DNA from: Candidatus Sordicultor fermentans
Lineage (GTDB): Bacteria > Atribacterota > Atribacteria > Atribacterales > Caldatribacteriaceae
Direction: 5' to 3'
Assembly (NCBI GenBank): GCA_002385475.1
Contig: DGDO01000130.1
Coordinates: 1 to 22,534, forward strand
DNA: 22,534 bases
Made by a program: the position numbers and the translations under genes. Below, in pieces: positions 7,365-14,445 of this stretch. The notes under the pieces were generated by a model that saw nothing but the letters and a program-made list of their open reading frames with translations, did no database searches and had not been told where the DNA came from. Positions within the stretch are counted from its first letter, which is position 1. Each line of letters begins with the position of its first letter.

Positions 7365-7373
7365 ATTATATCA
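7365..7373 (-). promoter_or_regulatory. Predicted extended -10 of the MFS gene
   Basis: The minus strand reads TGATATAAT, a perfect extended -10, about 30 bases upstream of the MFS start codon. The -35 region is poor, as is common for extended -10 promoters. Confidence 0.5.
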
Positions 7374-7394
7374 GATTATCCATTCCTTATGAGG

Positions 7395-7400
7395 TATAAT
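7395..7400 (+). promoter_or_regulatory. Possible -10 of the metallopeptidase gene
   Basis: A perfect TATAAT stands 38 bases before the ATG at 7439. No convincing -35 hexamer is present (CAGATT at 17 bases). It is divergent from, and about 22 bases away from, the MFS -10. Confidence 0.35.
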
Positions 7401-7438
7401 TTTAATATTCTGATAGAGAAAGGAGGAAAAAGACTACC

Positions 7439-7810
7439 ATGGCAATAGACAAAGAACAACTTTCCCTCTTAATAGAAGAAATTCTGGAAGAGCTCCCTCC
7501 CCTTTTCAAAAATAGTATAAGTAATGTAGAATTTGTAGTCGAAGATTACCCGGATCCCGAGATTCAAAAGCAGTTTGGGTCTCGCTTTTTACTAGGACTT
7601 TATCAGGGTATTCCTCTTCCTCGAAGGAATAGAAGTTACAACCTGGTTATGCCCGACCGGATAGTAATTTATCTAGGAAATCTGGAAAGAGTAGCCGGTA
7701 AAAATTGGCCAGAGGAAGTAAAGAAGGTTCTGTGGCACGAAATCGGACATTATTTTGGCTTAAGTGATGAGGAACTCTGGAAATTGTCAAGCGAGGAAAA
7801 AAGTAAATAA
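7439..7810 (+). CDS. Small zincin-like metallopeptidase family protein
   Basis: A 123-residue soluble protein ending in a zinc-protease motif, HEIGHYFGLSD (His100, Glu101, His104, Asp110), of the HExxHxxGxxD type. The preceding MPDRIVIYLGNLERV and the short length match the minimal zincin-like family (Pfam zincin_1). Zinc binding and peptidase chemistry are inferred from the motif; substrates of this family are largely unknown. There is no signal peptide or membrane segment. The start ATG has a strong AAAGGAGG, though 12 bases away, somewhat long. It stands alone between the divergent MFS gene and the convergent sigma factor, more than 300 bases from the latter. Confidence 0.8.
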   Translation: MAIDKEQLSLLIEEILEELPPLFKNSISNVEFVVEDYPDPEIQKQFGSRFLLGLYQGIPLPRRNRSYNLVMPDRIVIYLGNLERVAGKNWPEEVKKVLWHEIGHYFGLSDEELWKLSSEEKSK

Positions 7811-8114
7811 TTTTTCCTGATACCTGAAAGAAGATTAATACCTGAGTTTATGTTAAATTTGGGGTATGAGAGTATTCCGTTATTTGTCTCGATAAGAAAA
7901 AGCCTCAAAGAAAGAATACCAAAGTAAACTAAACTGGCCTAGAAAATTCTTTTCAGTGACTCCTGCATTGTAAATAAATGACTCGTCACCTCCATCACCT
8001 CTTGTACTGTAATCAAAATAGCTTTCAATCTTCGTCTTAGCTTTGGCTCTCTCCTATTATTCCAACTAGCTCATTGTGGTCCATTCTCCAGCCTGCTAGA
8101 CCACTTTCCCTCGC
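7811..8114. other. Convergent intergenic region, no gene seen
   Basis: About 300 bases between the metallopeptidase and ECF sigma stop codons. No credible ORF, tRNA or copy of the A/B hairpin repeat was found. The only structures noted are ATACCTGA occurring twice near its start (about 7820-7855) and a 6-bp perfect stem GTGGTC/GACCAC at 8076-8104 with a 17-base loop. Neither has the T-tail of a classical terminator. Confidence 0.5.
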
Positions 8115-8696
8115 TTAATCCAGATATTCTTTTAGCTCTTTTTGGAGTTTTTTACGAGCGCGATGAAGATAAGTTTTTACCGTACCCACCGGTAAATTGG
8201 TAATTTCAGAAATATCACTATAAGATAAACCTTCTAAATGACGCAAGACTATTACTTCTTTGAATTTAAGAGGAAGATTATCAATGGCTTTTTCTAATTC
8301 CCTCCGTAATTCCCGATTATCCAATTCTCCATCAGGGTCAAGAAAGGAGTTTTGCTCTATTAATTCTCCCCACTCTGTTTCTTCTTCTTCCCCCACCGGG
8401 GTATTAAGAGAAAAAAAGAGAATTTTTCTTCGCCGGAAGTAATCTCGACAAACATTAAGGGCAATCCGAAAAAGCCAGGTAGAGAACTCATAGGAATGAT
8501 TATATTGATGAAGAGCAAAAAAAGCCTTGGTAAAAGTCTCCTGAGCCAGGTCTTCTGCTTCTTCTTTCTGCTTTACTAAACGATAGATATAATTTAAAAT
8601 TTGCTTTTCGTAACGGCGCACTAAGAAATAAAACAGGTCATCATTACCATTCAATACCTCGGTAATGATTTCCCGATCACTTTTTTCTTCATACAT
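8115..8696 (-). CDS. ECF-type RNA polymerase sigma factor (sigma-70 family)
   Basis: Counting from the preferred ATG at 8696 the protein has 193 residues, normal for group 4 sigma factors. Region 2 (about 21-91) includes AEDLAQETFTKAF for core binding and -10 recognition. Region 4 (about 133-188) holds LPLKFKEVIVLRHLEGLSYSD and a helix-turn-helix for -35 recognition. The linker (about 98-130) is long and acidic. A longer reading from 8735 would add 13 residues and overlap the upstream TPR gene by 29 bases; family comparison favours the shorter form. Neither start has a clear Shine-Dalgarno, so translation may be coupled to the TPR gene, whose stop is 10 bases upstream. No anti-sigma gene is adjacent, so its trigger and target promoters are unknown. 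Confidence 0.88.
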   Translation of the reverse strand: MYEEKSDREIITEVLNGNDDLFYFLVRRYEKQILNYIYRLVKQKEEAEDLAQETFTKAFFALHQYNHSYEFSTWLFRIALNVCRDYFRRRKILFFSLNTPVGEEEETEWGELIEQNSFLDPDGELDNRELRRELEKAIDNLPLKFKEVIVLRHLEGLSYSDISEITNLPVGTVKTYLHRARKKLQKELKEYLD

Positions 8697-8706
8697 GTTA
8701 GTTAAT

Positions 8707-9894
8707 CTACAAAATGTTATTTTTAAGCCATTCAATACGAAACTGAACGTTCTTGATTAAAGAGCTACCATCGGCCCACTTGGCTCCGGGGTACTCCCGG
8801 ATAATTCGAAGATAAATGTTGTAAGCTTCTTGATATCTGCCCAGTTTTTCCAGACAAAGCCCCTGATTAAGAAGAGCCGCTGGAGCAATGAGAATTCCAT
8901 TGTACCAGGTTCCCTGTGGATAATTATTAACGCAATTTTGAAAGGCTACTAAGGCTTTACTGTATTCTTCAGCCTTATACCAGGCAGCGCCGACAAAGTA
9001 TTGAGCATCATCTGATATATCGGTTTGAGGATAGAGCTCTACGTATTTGGAAAAAAGAAGCGCCGCCTCCGGGTAATTTTCCAATTTATAGAGACAATGA
9101 GCAGCAGAATAGAGAGCCTTCCTTCCTGCTTCACCACCATAGCTCTGAGCTTTATCATAATTAGAATAGGCTTCTTGATAAAAACCTAAAATGTAATAAC
9201 AATCCCCCATCTCAAAGTAAGCTACGCCTAAAAATTCACTTCCTGGATAATTATTCACCAACCATTCGTATTCTGTGATAGCGCGTCCATAGTCTTTTAG
9301 CCCTTCGCCAAAACTTTTAGCTAAGAGATACTGTGCATCATCAGAGAATTCATTATTCGGGTAATTGTCTCTAACATAAGACAAAAAAGAAATGGCATTC
9401 TGGAAATCCCCCAGGTAATAAAAGGAAGCTCCTTTAATAAAAAGAACCTGAGGTAGTGAATTTCCTCCTGGATAATTAGCAAGGAACAAATCCGCCTGAG
9501 AAAGGGCTCGCTCATAAAAACCCAGACTATAGAGCTCAATAATATAATTATTAAGGCTTTCCTCATCCTCGGGGACTAAATATACCCTACCTTCCTGACT
9601 AATCTTTCTCGTTTCTCCAGCTTTTACTTCCGCCTTTATCACTTTACCCGTATACTCAGGATAGGAAAAGAAAAAGTAATGCTCTCCAGACGACAACCCC
9701 TCTATAAGGAACTTCCCCCCCTCACCAGTAAACACTGTGCATCCTCCTCCTTCTACCACTGCTCCCACAAGAGGCTCGCTTTCTCCCCAAACTTCCCCTT
9801 CCAGGGAACCTTTCTCTGTAACCGAAAGACAGCCGGAAAAAATACCAACCACTAAGACTAAACTTACTCCTAAGAAGATAATTTTTTCCCTCAT
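8707..9894 (-). CDS. Exported TPR lipoprotein with carboxypeptidase-regulatory-like domain
   Basis: A 395-residue envelope protein from the ATG at 9894. The signal peptide (residues 1-21) ends in a lipobox, IFSGC, so Cys22 should be lipidated. Residues about 27-95 resemble a carboxypeptidase regulatory-like beta domain (GSLEGEVWGES and following). The rest is a series of TPR-like repeats with recurrent YPG and DDAQY elements, like those in YbgF/CpoB and BamD. The role is probably protein-protein scaffolding in the periplasm or outer membrane; no specific function is assigned. GGGGGA is about 8 bases before this ATG; a longer reading from 9936 would bury the signal peptide. Start and the previous stop overlap as TGATG, implying translational coupling. 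Confidence 0.8.
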   Translation of the reverse strand: MREKIIFLGVSLVLVVGIFSGCLSVTEKGSLEGEVWGESEPLVGAVVEGGGCTVFTGEGGKFLIEGLSSGEHYFFFSYPEYTGKVIKAEVKAGETRKISQEGRVYLVPEDEESLNNYIIELYSLGFYERALSQADLFLANYPGGNSLPQVLFIKGASFYYLGDFQNAISFLSYVRDNYPNNEFSDDAQYLLAKSFGEGLKDYGRAITEYEWLVNNYPGSEFLGVAYFEMGDCYYILGFYQEAYSNYDKAQSYGGEAGRKALYSAAHCLYKLENYPEAALLFSKYVELYPQTDISDDAQYFVGAAWYKAEEYSKALVAFQNCVNNYPQGTWYNGILIAPAALLNQGLCLEKLGRYQEAYNIYLRIIREYPGAKWADGSSLIKNVQFRIEWLKNNIL

Positions 9895-10568
9895 CAAGAT
9901 TCCCCCTTCAATTCTTTCAATTTTTCTTCTGCCCAATTATACGCTATCTCCTCTTTAGAAGATTCTTCTAAAATATAAGTTAATTCTTCCTTAGCCTCCT
10001 CTTTCCTTCCTTCTTCAATCAATGTAGCAGCTAAAAAATAACGAGCCTGGAAATTTTTAGGGTTTTTATTCAGGATCTTTCTAAAAGCTTCCTCAGCTTC
10101 CTCACTGTCTCCTTTTTTATAGTAAACCCAACCCAAGTGGAGGAGGTAAAAAGAATTAGAAGGAGAAAGCTCTACCGCTTTCTCCAAAGCCTCTTGAGCT
10201 TTATCCCACTCCTTGGAGTAATCACTTCTAACCTCATAAATATAACCCAGTTCCCACCAGGCGCTATGATCTTCAGGATGAGCTTCCAAATACTCTTCAT
10301 AAGCCTTTATGGCTTTCTCAGAAACAGAGATAGCTCGCCGATATTTTCCCTGCTCCAGGAGTATTTTCCCCATCTCAAAGTAAGCTCGATGCACCTCTAT
10401 TCCTTCTTCTACACACCGCTCTAAGATTTTCAGTGCTTTTTGATTCTCTCCTCTTCCCCGGGCTTCTATGGCCTGGTCAAAAAGGTTTTTTTCTTCAGCT
10501 CTTAACCATCCTCCACTACAGGAAATGACCAGCACCAATACCATCAGATAAAAAGAGACCTTTTTCAT
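9894..10568 (-). CDS. Exported TPR-repeat protein
   Basis: A 224-residue protein read from the ATG at 10568, which has GTGAGG about 7 bases upstream; the alternative GTG at 10580 overlaps the lptF/G stop. The N-terminus is a signal sequence with a possible lipobox VISC (Cys17). Cleavage by signal peptidase I near LRAEE is the alternative. The mature part is TPR repeats of the (E)A(E)AFRKIL-NPKN type, about residues 30-215. It is likely periplasmic or membrane-anchored and an assembly or scaffolding partner. It lies between the LPS-permease gene and the TPR lipoprotein, overlapping the latter by one base, so a shared envelope task is inferred. Confidence 0.75.
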   Translation of the reverse strand: MKKVSFYLMVLVLVISCSGGWLRAEEKNLFDQAIEARGRGENQKALKILERCVEEGIEVHRAYFEMGKILLEQGKYRRAISVSEKAIKAYEEYLEAHPEDHSAWWELGYIYEVRSDYSKEWDKAQEALEKAVELSPSNSFYLLHLGWVYYKKGDSEEAEEAFRKILNKNPKNFQARYFLAATLIEEGRKEEAKEELTYILEESSKEEIAYNWAEEKLKELKGES

Positions 10569-10576
10569 TTTATACC

Positions 10577-11662
10577 TCACTTCCTGTCCACCGTCAAATA
10601 TAGGATAAGACCAGGCAGACCGAAAATAATATTGGGCATCCAGGCTGCTATCATAGGCTCCATTATCCCTCCTCTTCCCAGAGAACGAAAAATGGAGAGC
10701 AACATATAATAAGCAAAGGCTAATATAACGGTAACGATAACTCCTATGGTTCTTGTATCTTTAGTACGTTGAACTCCTAAAGGTATTCCCATCAACATAA
10801 AAACCAGAGCAGAAAAAGGAATAGAATACTTAAGATGATACGCTACTTCAAAGTTTTCAGTTTTAGCCCCTGCTTCTTTCAGAATATCAATCTGTTTTTT
10901 TAATTCCCGAGAAGGCATCTCTTCCGGACTTCTCTGTTCGGTAAAAAAGCTTTTTAGGTCCTCCTTCATGTCTATAATCATCTCAGAAAATTCAATCTCC
11001 TGAGTGAGCAGGCCTCTCTCATCATAACGATGTACCACCCCTTCTTTCAATAACCAGCGGTCTTCTAACCATAGAGCACTTTTAGCCAGAATCACATCAG
11101 GAAAGGAACGACCTTTACCTATTTCATAAACTATTACATCTTTCATCTCCCAAGTTTCATTATCCAGTTCGTTAACATAAAAATAGCGGTTCTGGGCATC
11201 TCGGAAAAACACATTTTTCTCAATTTTTGGAGGGCCTTCTTTATAGACATATTCCCGGATTAAAACCTGCGCTCGGTGATTGGTCTCGGGAACTACTACA
11301 TCGTTGAGAGCGAAAGAACCCACGCTTACCAGAATAGAAAAAATGATATAGGGTAAAATAATTCTTTTTAAGCTTATCCCGCTGGCCTCCATGGCTATCA
11401 ATTCGCTATCCCGGGAAAGACGTCCTAAGTTGAGTTCCGAAGCTAATAAGCCAGAAATAGGAAAAGTCATCACCATATGAGCAGGAATGTAAAGAAGGAG
11501 GATTTCCAAAACAATGAGAAAAGGAACTTTTTTATTAACAAAGAAATCAGCCAGTTCAAAAAGAGTTTGTACCAGCATTATAACGGTTACCGCTCCCACC
11601 CAGGTGAACATGCCACTAGTGCTATCTTTGATCAGATAACGATCCATTATTTTAAGCAGCAA
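10577..11662 (-). CDS. LptF/LptG family LPS export permease
   Basis: A 361-residue inner-membrane protein with the YjgP/YjgQ architecture. N-terminal helices (about 16-41, 46-75, 100-123) flank the conserved cytoplasmic LSRDSELIAMEASGIS. A periplasmic beta-jellyroll-like part spans about 124-270, followed by three C-terminal helices (about 275-358). With LptB ATPase such proteins extract lipopolysaccharide from the inner membrane. Whether this copy is LptF or LptG is not decided, and only one is present here, so the partner must lie elsewhere or the complex may be a homodimer. The TTG start at 11662 has AAGGTGA 5-7 bases upstream; the inner ATG at 11647 has none. The presence of this gene implies an outer membrane. 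Confidence 0.87.
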   Translation of the reverse strand: MLLKIMDRYLIKDSTSGMFTWVGAVTVIMLVQTLFELADFFVNKKVPFLIVLEILLLYIPAHMVMTFPISGLLASELNLGRLSRDSELIAMEASGISLKRIILPYIIFSILVSVGSFALNDVVVPETNHRAQVLIREYVYKEGPPKIEKNVFFRDAQNRYFYVNELDNETWEMKDVIVYEIGKGRSFPDVILAKSALWLEDRWLLKEGVVHRYDERGLLTQEIEFSEMIIDMKEDLKSFFTEQRSPEEMPSRELKKQIDILKEAGAKTENFEVAYHLKYSIPFSALVFMLMGIPLGVQRTKDTRTIGVIVTVILAFAYYMLLSIFRSLGRGGIMEPMIAAWMPNIIFGLPGLILYLTVDRK

Positions 11663-11747
11663 TGTTTTTCACCTTCTCTATTTTACTCTTTACTGTATCA
11701 ACTTTCAGCTTGGCGTGCCGACCTCTTCTCATTTTATCCCCTATCAT
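11652..11747 (-). CDS. Possible small ORF upstream of lptF/G (31 or 26 residues)
   Basis: An uninterrupted frame in the 145-base gap between the rpiB-like gene and lptF/G. ATG at 11747 has GGGAG 6 bases upstream. A second in-frame ATG at 11732 has AGGGG 6 bases upstream. The product is very basic, starting MRRGRHAKLKVDTVKSKIEK from the second ATG. Its stop lies 8 bases inside lptF/G, so it overlaps the TTG start and could couple translation. Against it: short length, no recognised family, and the possibility that the purine-rich patches are chance. Confidence 0.4.
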   Translation of the reverse strand: MIGDKMRRGRHAKLKVDTVKSKIEKVKNIAA

Positions 11748-11807
11748 AGCTATCTCCCAAAGTTAACAAACACTTCAACCCATCTAAAAAACAAGGATGT
11801 CACTTTT

Positions 11808-12287
11808 TCAAGCAAAGCGCTTCTCGAAAATCTTCCCTACTTTCTTTTCAATCTCTTCTAAGTATTTAAGTCTTTCAGCATACTTTCCTCCAGCAAAAGG
11901 AGTAGAAAGAAAAATATTTACTAACTCCAGCGCCTGAGATAAAGCAATAGTACGAGACCCCATAACTAAAACATTGGCATCGTTATGACTGCGAGCCATA
12001 CGAGCAGTAAAAGGATTAAAACAGAGTACCGCCCGGATACCCGGGTAACGGTTAGCCGAAATTGACATTCCCCCACCTGTTCCACAGATGAGAATACCCT
12101 TCTCAAAGTCACCACTTAATAACCCCTCGGCGACTGCCTGAGCGTAAGGAGCAGTGGCTACCGGATGTTCATCGTGAGTGCCTACGTCGACTATTTCATA
12201 TCCCTCTATTAATAGCTTCTCCTTTATCGCTTCTTTAAATACAAAACCGGCGTGATCAGAACCAATTCCTATCTTCAAACCTCTCAC
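11808..12287 (-). CDS. RpiB/LacA/LacB family sugar-phosphate isomerase
   Basis: A 159-residue cytosolic isomerase. Family residues include Asp11 and His12 in GSDHAG, Cys68 and Thr70 in ICGTGGGMSISANR, and His101 in SHNDANVL. Known family members interconvert ribose 5-phosphate and ribulose 5-phosphate or analogous aldose/ketose phosphates. Two substrate-pocket regions differ from the typical RpiB pattern: the usual DYP segment is replaced by HPVATAPYA (41-49), and the C-terminal GGRH motif is GGKY (133-136). A substrate other than ribose 5-phosphate is therefore possible. The GTG start at 12287 follows GAAGGA at about 5 bases. It lies 120 bases downstream of mgtE with its own possible promoter. 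Confidence 0.85.
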   Translation of the reverse strand: MRGLKIGIGSDHAGFVFKEAIKEKLLIEGYEIVDVGTHDEHPVATAPYAQAVAEGLLSGDFEKGILICGTGGGMSISANRYPGIRAVLCFNPFTARMARSHNDANVLVMGSRTIALSQALELVNIFLSTPFAGGKYAERLKYLEEIEKKVGKIFEKRFA

Positions 12288-12334
12288 CCTTTTCCTTCAG
12301 TCTCTGGAAGAATAAGCTTCTTCTCCACTTCGTT

Positions 12335-12343
12335 ATTTTATCA
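12335..12343 (-). promoter_or_regulatory. Possible extended -10 of the rpiB-like gene
   Basis: The minus strand reads TGATAAAAT about 48 bases before the GTG start. The -35 region is unconvincing. A 6-bp stem GAAGAA/TTCTTC (12307-12323) lies in the predicted leader without a T-tail. Confidence 0.35.
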
Positions 12344-12407
12344 CAAAAGGTTCTATCATTTCCTTTATCTATGTTGTAGCACCAATTCAGGAATGACTTT
12401 AATCGTT

Positions 12408-13772
12408 TTACAGTGGTAAGATTTTCTGTGCTATCTCTAAATACATGAAAACCCCTATAATGTCCACTATCGTAGTAATTACTGGTGTAGCAGCAATGGC
12501 GGGGTCGAGTTTCATTTTTTTGAAAAGCACCGGCAAAAATACACCCACAAGATTGGAAATAAAAACAATTATCCATACCGAAATTGCCAGCACCAGACCA
12601 AGAAGTAGTGATTCTCGAAGAAAAATGACCCGTGCAACAGCAACAATTCCTAGAAGAATCCCCAAAATTCCACCGATAAGAGCTTCAGAGAAAATCATCT
12701 TCCAGAGAGAAGGACCTTCAATTCTCCCCAGAGCCAGTTCTCTCACTACAACAGCAGTGGATTGGCTTCCTACGTTTCCACCGGTATCGGTAAGCATAGG
12801 AATAAAAAAGGAGAGTGCTACAGCAGCCTGGAGAATACCTTCAAAGCTTTGCATAACAAAGCTCGTGAAAGTCCCCATGATGAGAAGAATAGCGAGCCAC
12901 AAAAAGCGACTTTTAATTTTTTTCCCCAGAGGAGCACGGAGATATTCATCTTCGGTAGTCACAATAGCAGCCAAACGATGTAAGTCTTCCGTAGCTTCTG
13001 CCTCCATAACATCAATAACATCATCAATGGTTACCGCTCCCACCAATCGGCCTTCCCGGTCAACAACCGGTACAGAAAAAAGATCATATTTTTGAACGAT
13101 TTGAGCCGCCTTTTCCTGATCATCATCAGTGAAAACAAAAACAAAATCCCGACTCATGATATCTCCTACTCGCTCTTCCGGGGAAGCAAGAATAAGATCT
13201 CGCAAAGTCAATATTCCCAGAAGGTGACGCTCCGCATCAATAACATAGGCAGTATAAGCAAGTTCTTCTGGTGGATTCAAACGCCGAATCCGGCTTAGAG
13301 CTTGTTCTACTGTGTAAAATTCTTTTAAATCGATGACATGGGGGCTCATGATCCTGCCGGCACTATTTTCTGGATATCCTAACATGCTAGCAGCAATATT
13401 ACGCTGTTCCGGCTCTAAGAGGTTCAGAAACTTTTTGACCACTTTAGCAGGGAGTTCGTCAAAAAGCTCCATTCGGTCATCAGGAGACATCTGATTCAAA
13501 ATTTTAGCTACCCACTCATCGGTAAAATGGTGAAGAAGATTTTCCTGTTGCTCAAAGTCAAGTTGTTCAAACACTGCAATAGCCTGATCTTTTTTGAGAA
13601 GACGGAAAAGAAGCACCTGTTTCTGGACATCAAGAGAAGCTATAATCTCAGCAACATCTACAGGATGAAGAAGGCTGACGCGTCTCTTTACCTCACTATA
13701 CCTTCCTTCTTCAAGAAGATCGGCAATTTCTCCGGTGAGAACGTAAACGTCTTTTTTGATTTCCATTTCCAT
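12408..13772 (-). CDS. mgtE: Magnesium transporter MgtE
   Basis: A 454-residue Mg2+ channel/transporter with complete MgtE order: a helical N domain (about 1-130), two CBS domains (about 135-255) that sense cytosolic Mg2+, a plug helix and five membrane helices (about 285-454). Conserved membrane segments IPMLTDTGGNVGSQS and MKLDPAIAATPVITTIVD are present, the latter carrying the acidic residue at the Mg2+ pathway. I start at ATG 13772 because GAGGTG lies 7 bases upstream; the GTG at 13781 falls inside that site. It is the first gene of the rightmost-to-left block followed by rpiB-like and lptF/G. Upstream are a good promoter and the repeat array B; no M-box-like leader fits since the predicted mRNA leader is only about 20-25 bases. 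Confidence 0.93.
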   Translation of the reverse strand: MEMEIKKDVYVLTGEIADLLEEGRYSEVKRRVSLLHPVDVAEIIASLDVQKQVLLFRLLKKDQAIAVFEQLDFEQQENLLHHFTDEWVAKILNQMSPDDRMELFDELPAKVVKKFLNLLEPEQRNIAASMLGYPENSAGRIMSPHVIDLKEFYTVEQALSRIRRLNPPEELAYTAYVIDAERHLLGILTLRDLILASPEERVGDIMSRDFVFVFTDDDQEKAAQIVQKYDLFSVPVVDREGRLVGAVTIDDVIDVMEAEATEDLHRLAAIVTTEDEYLRAPLGKKIKSRFLWLAILLIMGTFTSFVMQSFEGILQAAVALSFFIPMLTDTGGNVGSQSTAVVVRELALGRIEGPSLWKMIFSEALIGGILGILLGIVAVARVIFLRESLLLGLVLAISVWIIVFISNLVGVFLPVLFKKMKLDPAIAATPVITTIVDIIGVFMYLEIAQKILPL

Positions 13773-13801
13773 ATTTTTCACCTCTTTCCCTCTTCAAAGA
13801 A

Positions 13802-13831
13802 ATTGTAACACAGATTAAAAAGATAGCTCAA
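13802..13831 (-). promoter_or_regulatory. Predicted promoter of mgtE
   Basis: On the minus strand TTGAGC (13826-13831) and TACAAT (13802-13807) are 18 bases apart. The promoter lies between repeat array B and the mgtE Shine-Dalgarno, so the array is upstream of, not within, the predicted mgtE transcript. Confidence 0.55.
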
Positions 13832-14111
13832 AACGTCTTCGCGTAAAAGCCAATAAATACTATAACTATCCGGCACCTCTATAGCCCAAACCGGGGAAAA
13901 GAGCGGCTTGTGATATTTTCCTGCTCTGCCACCGAAAGAACAATTCACAGCTCAGGATTGAAAAACACAAAAAAACTAAAAAAAACGACTGAGAGAAAAA
14001 ATCTTCCTCACACAAGAAGGAGATCTGCCCTCTATAACCCCAAAAAAACTAAAAACATAAAATATGATGTAAAATTAAAGAAAAGAGATTAAAAGCAAAA
14101 AGGATAAAATT

Positions 14112-14137
14112 ACGTTGGAGGAAAAACACTCCAACGT
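14112..14137 (+). repeat. Perfect 9-bp stem-loop in repeat unit B2
   Basis: ACGTTGGAG (14112-14120) pairs perfectly with CTCCAACGT (14129-14137) around the 8-base loop GAAAAACA. It is followed by TGAAGGAG, as other units are followed by AAGGGAG or AAGGAG. On the minus strand it is followed by AATTTTATCCTTTTTG, which looks terminator-like. Confidence 0.65.
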
Positions 14138-14265
14138 TGAAGGAGAAAGCAGAAAATCTACGATGTAAAATATTTAAAAATACAAGCAAAAAAAGAATTT
14201 AAAACCACACTGGAGAAAGAGCACTCAAAAAAAGAAAAAGATTAAAAACGTAAAAGATGAAAACC

Positions 14266-14308
14266 ACTGGGGGAGAAAAAACATTTTCTCAGTATAAGGA
14301 GCATCCTT
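14266..14308 (+). repeat. Double stem-loop in repeat unit B4
   Basis: ACTGGGGGA (14266-14274) can pair with TTTCTCAGT (14285-14293), using three G-U type pairs when read as plus-strand RNA, around the loop GAAAAAACAT. Next comes AAGGA (14296-14300) pairing with TCCTT (14304-14308), then CTATAA. This is the best preserved two-stem unit. Confidence 0.55.
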
Positions 14309-14445
14309 CTATAATTCCTCTTGAAAAGCGAGACGAAAAATGAAGATGAAGAATGTTTCACTGCTCTCTACTACAACTCAACCGGCGGCATCCAGCACTG
14401 GAATAAATTGAGGGGCTTCAAGGGAAAAGGAATAATTAGCTATTG

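Larger units (their letters stand above)
13842..14325 (+). repeat. Degenerate hairpin-repeat array B
   Basis: This array fills most of the region between mgtE and the flagellar operon. Recognisable units are near 13842-13900, 13985-14060, 14111-14170, 14205-14256 and 14264-14325. Each has some of: a stem with A-rich loop, AAGGAG, CTCTATAA/TTCTATAA, a CCCC run, an A-tract, and (ACG)TAAAA. The strand is very A-rich. CGTAAAAGCC at 13842-13851 matches CGTAAAAAGC of array A, and CTCTATAACCCC with its A-tract (14029-14048) matches CTTATAAACCTC with its A-tract in array A. Units are about 60-125 bases apart and have diverged. No protein-coding explanation fits. Confidence 0.7.

Noticed and set aside
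8076..8104. Stem GTGGTC/GACCAC as a terminator for the sigma gene
   Set aside because: Only 6 bp with a 17-base loop and no T-tract on either side.
12445..13095. 216-residue open frame on the plus strand opposite mgtE
   Set aside because: Antisense shadow: Ser/Thr/Arg-rich, no recognisable domain, fully covered by the clear mgtE coding frame.
13782..14445. M-box Mg2+ riboswitch upstream of mgtE
   Set aside because: No conserved M-box blocks seen on the minus strand, and the predicted mgtE promoter leaves a leader of only about 20-25 bases.
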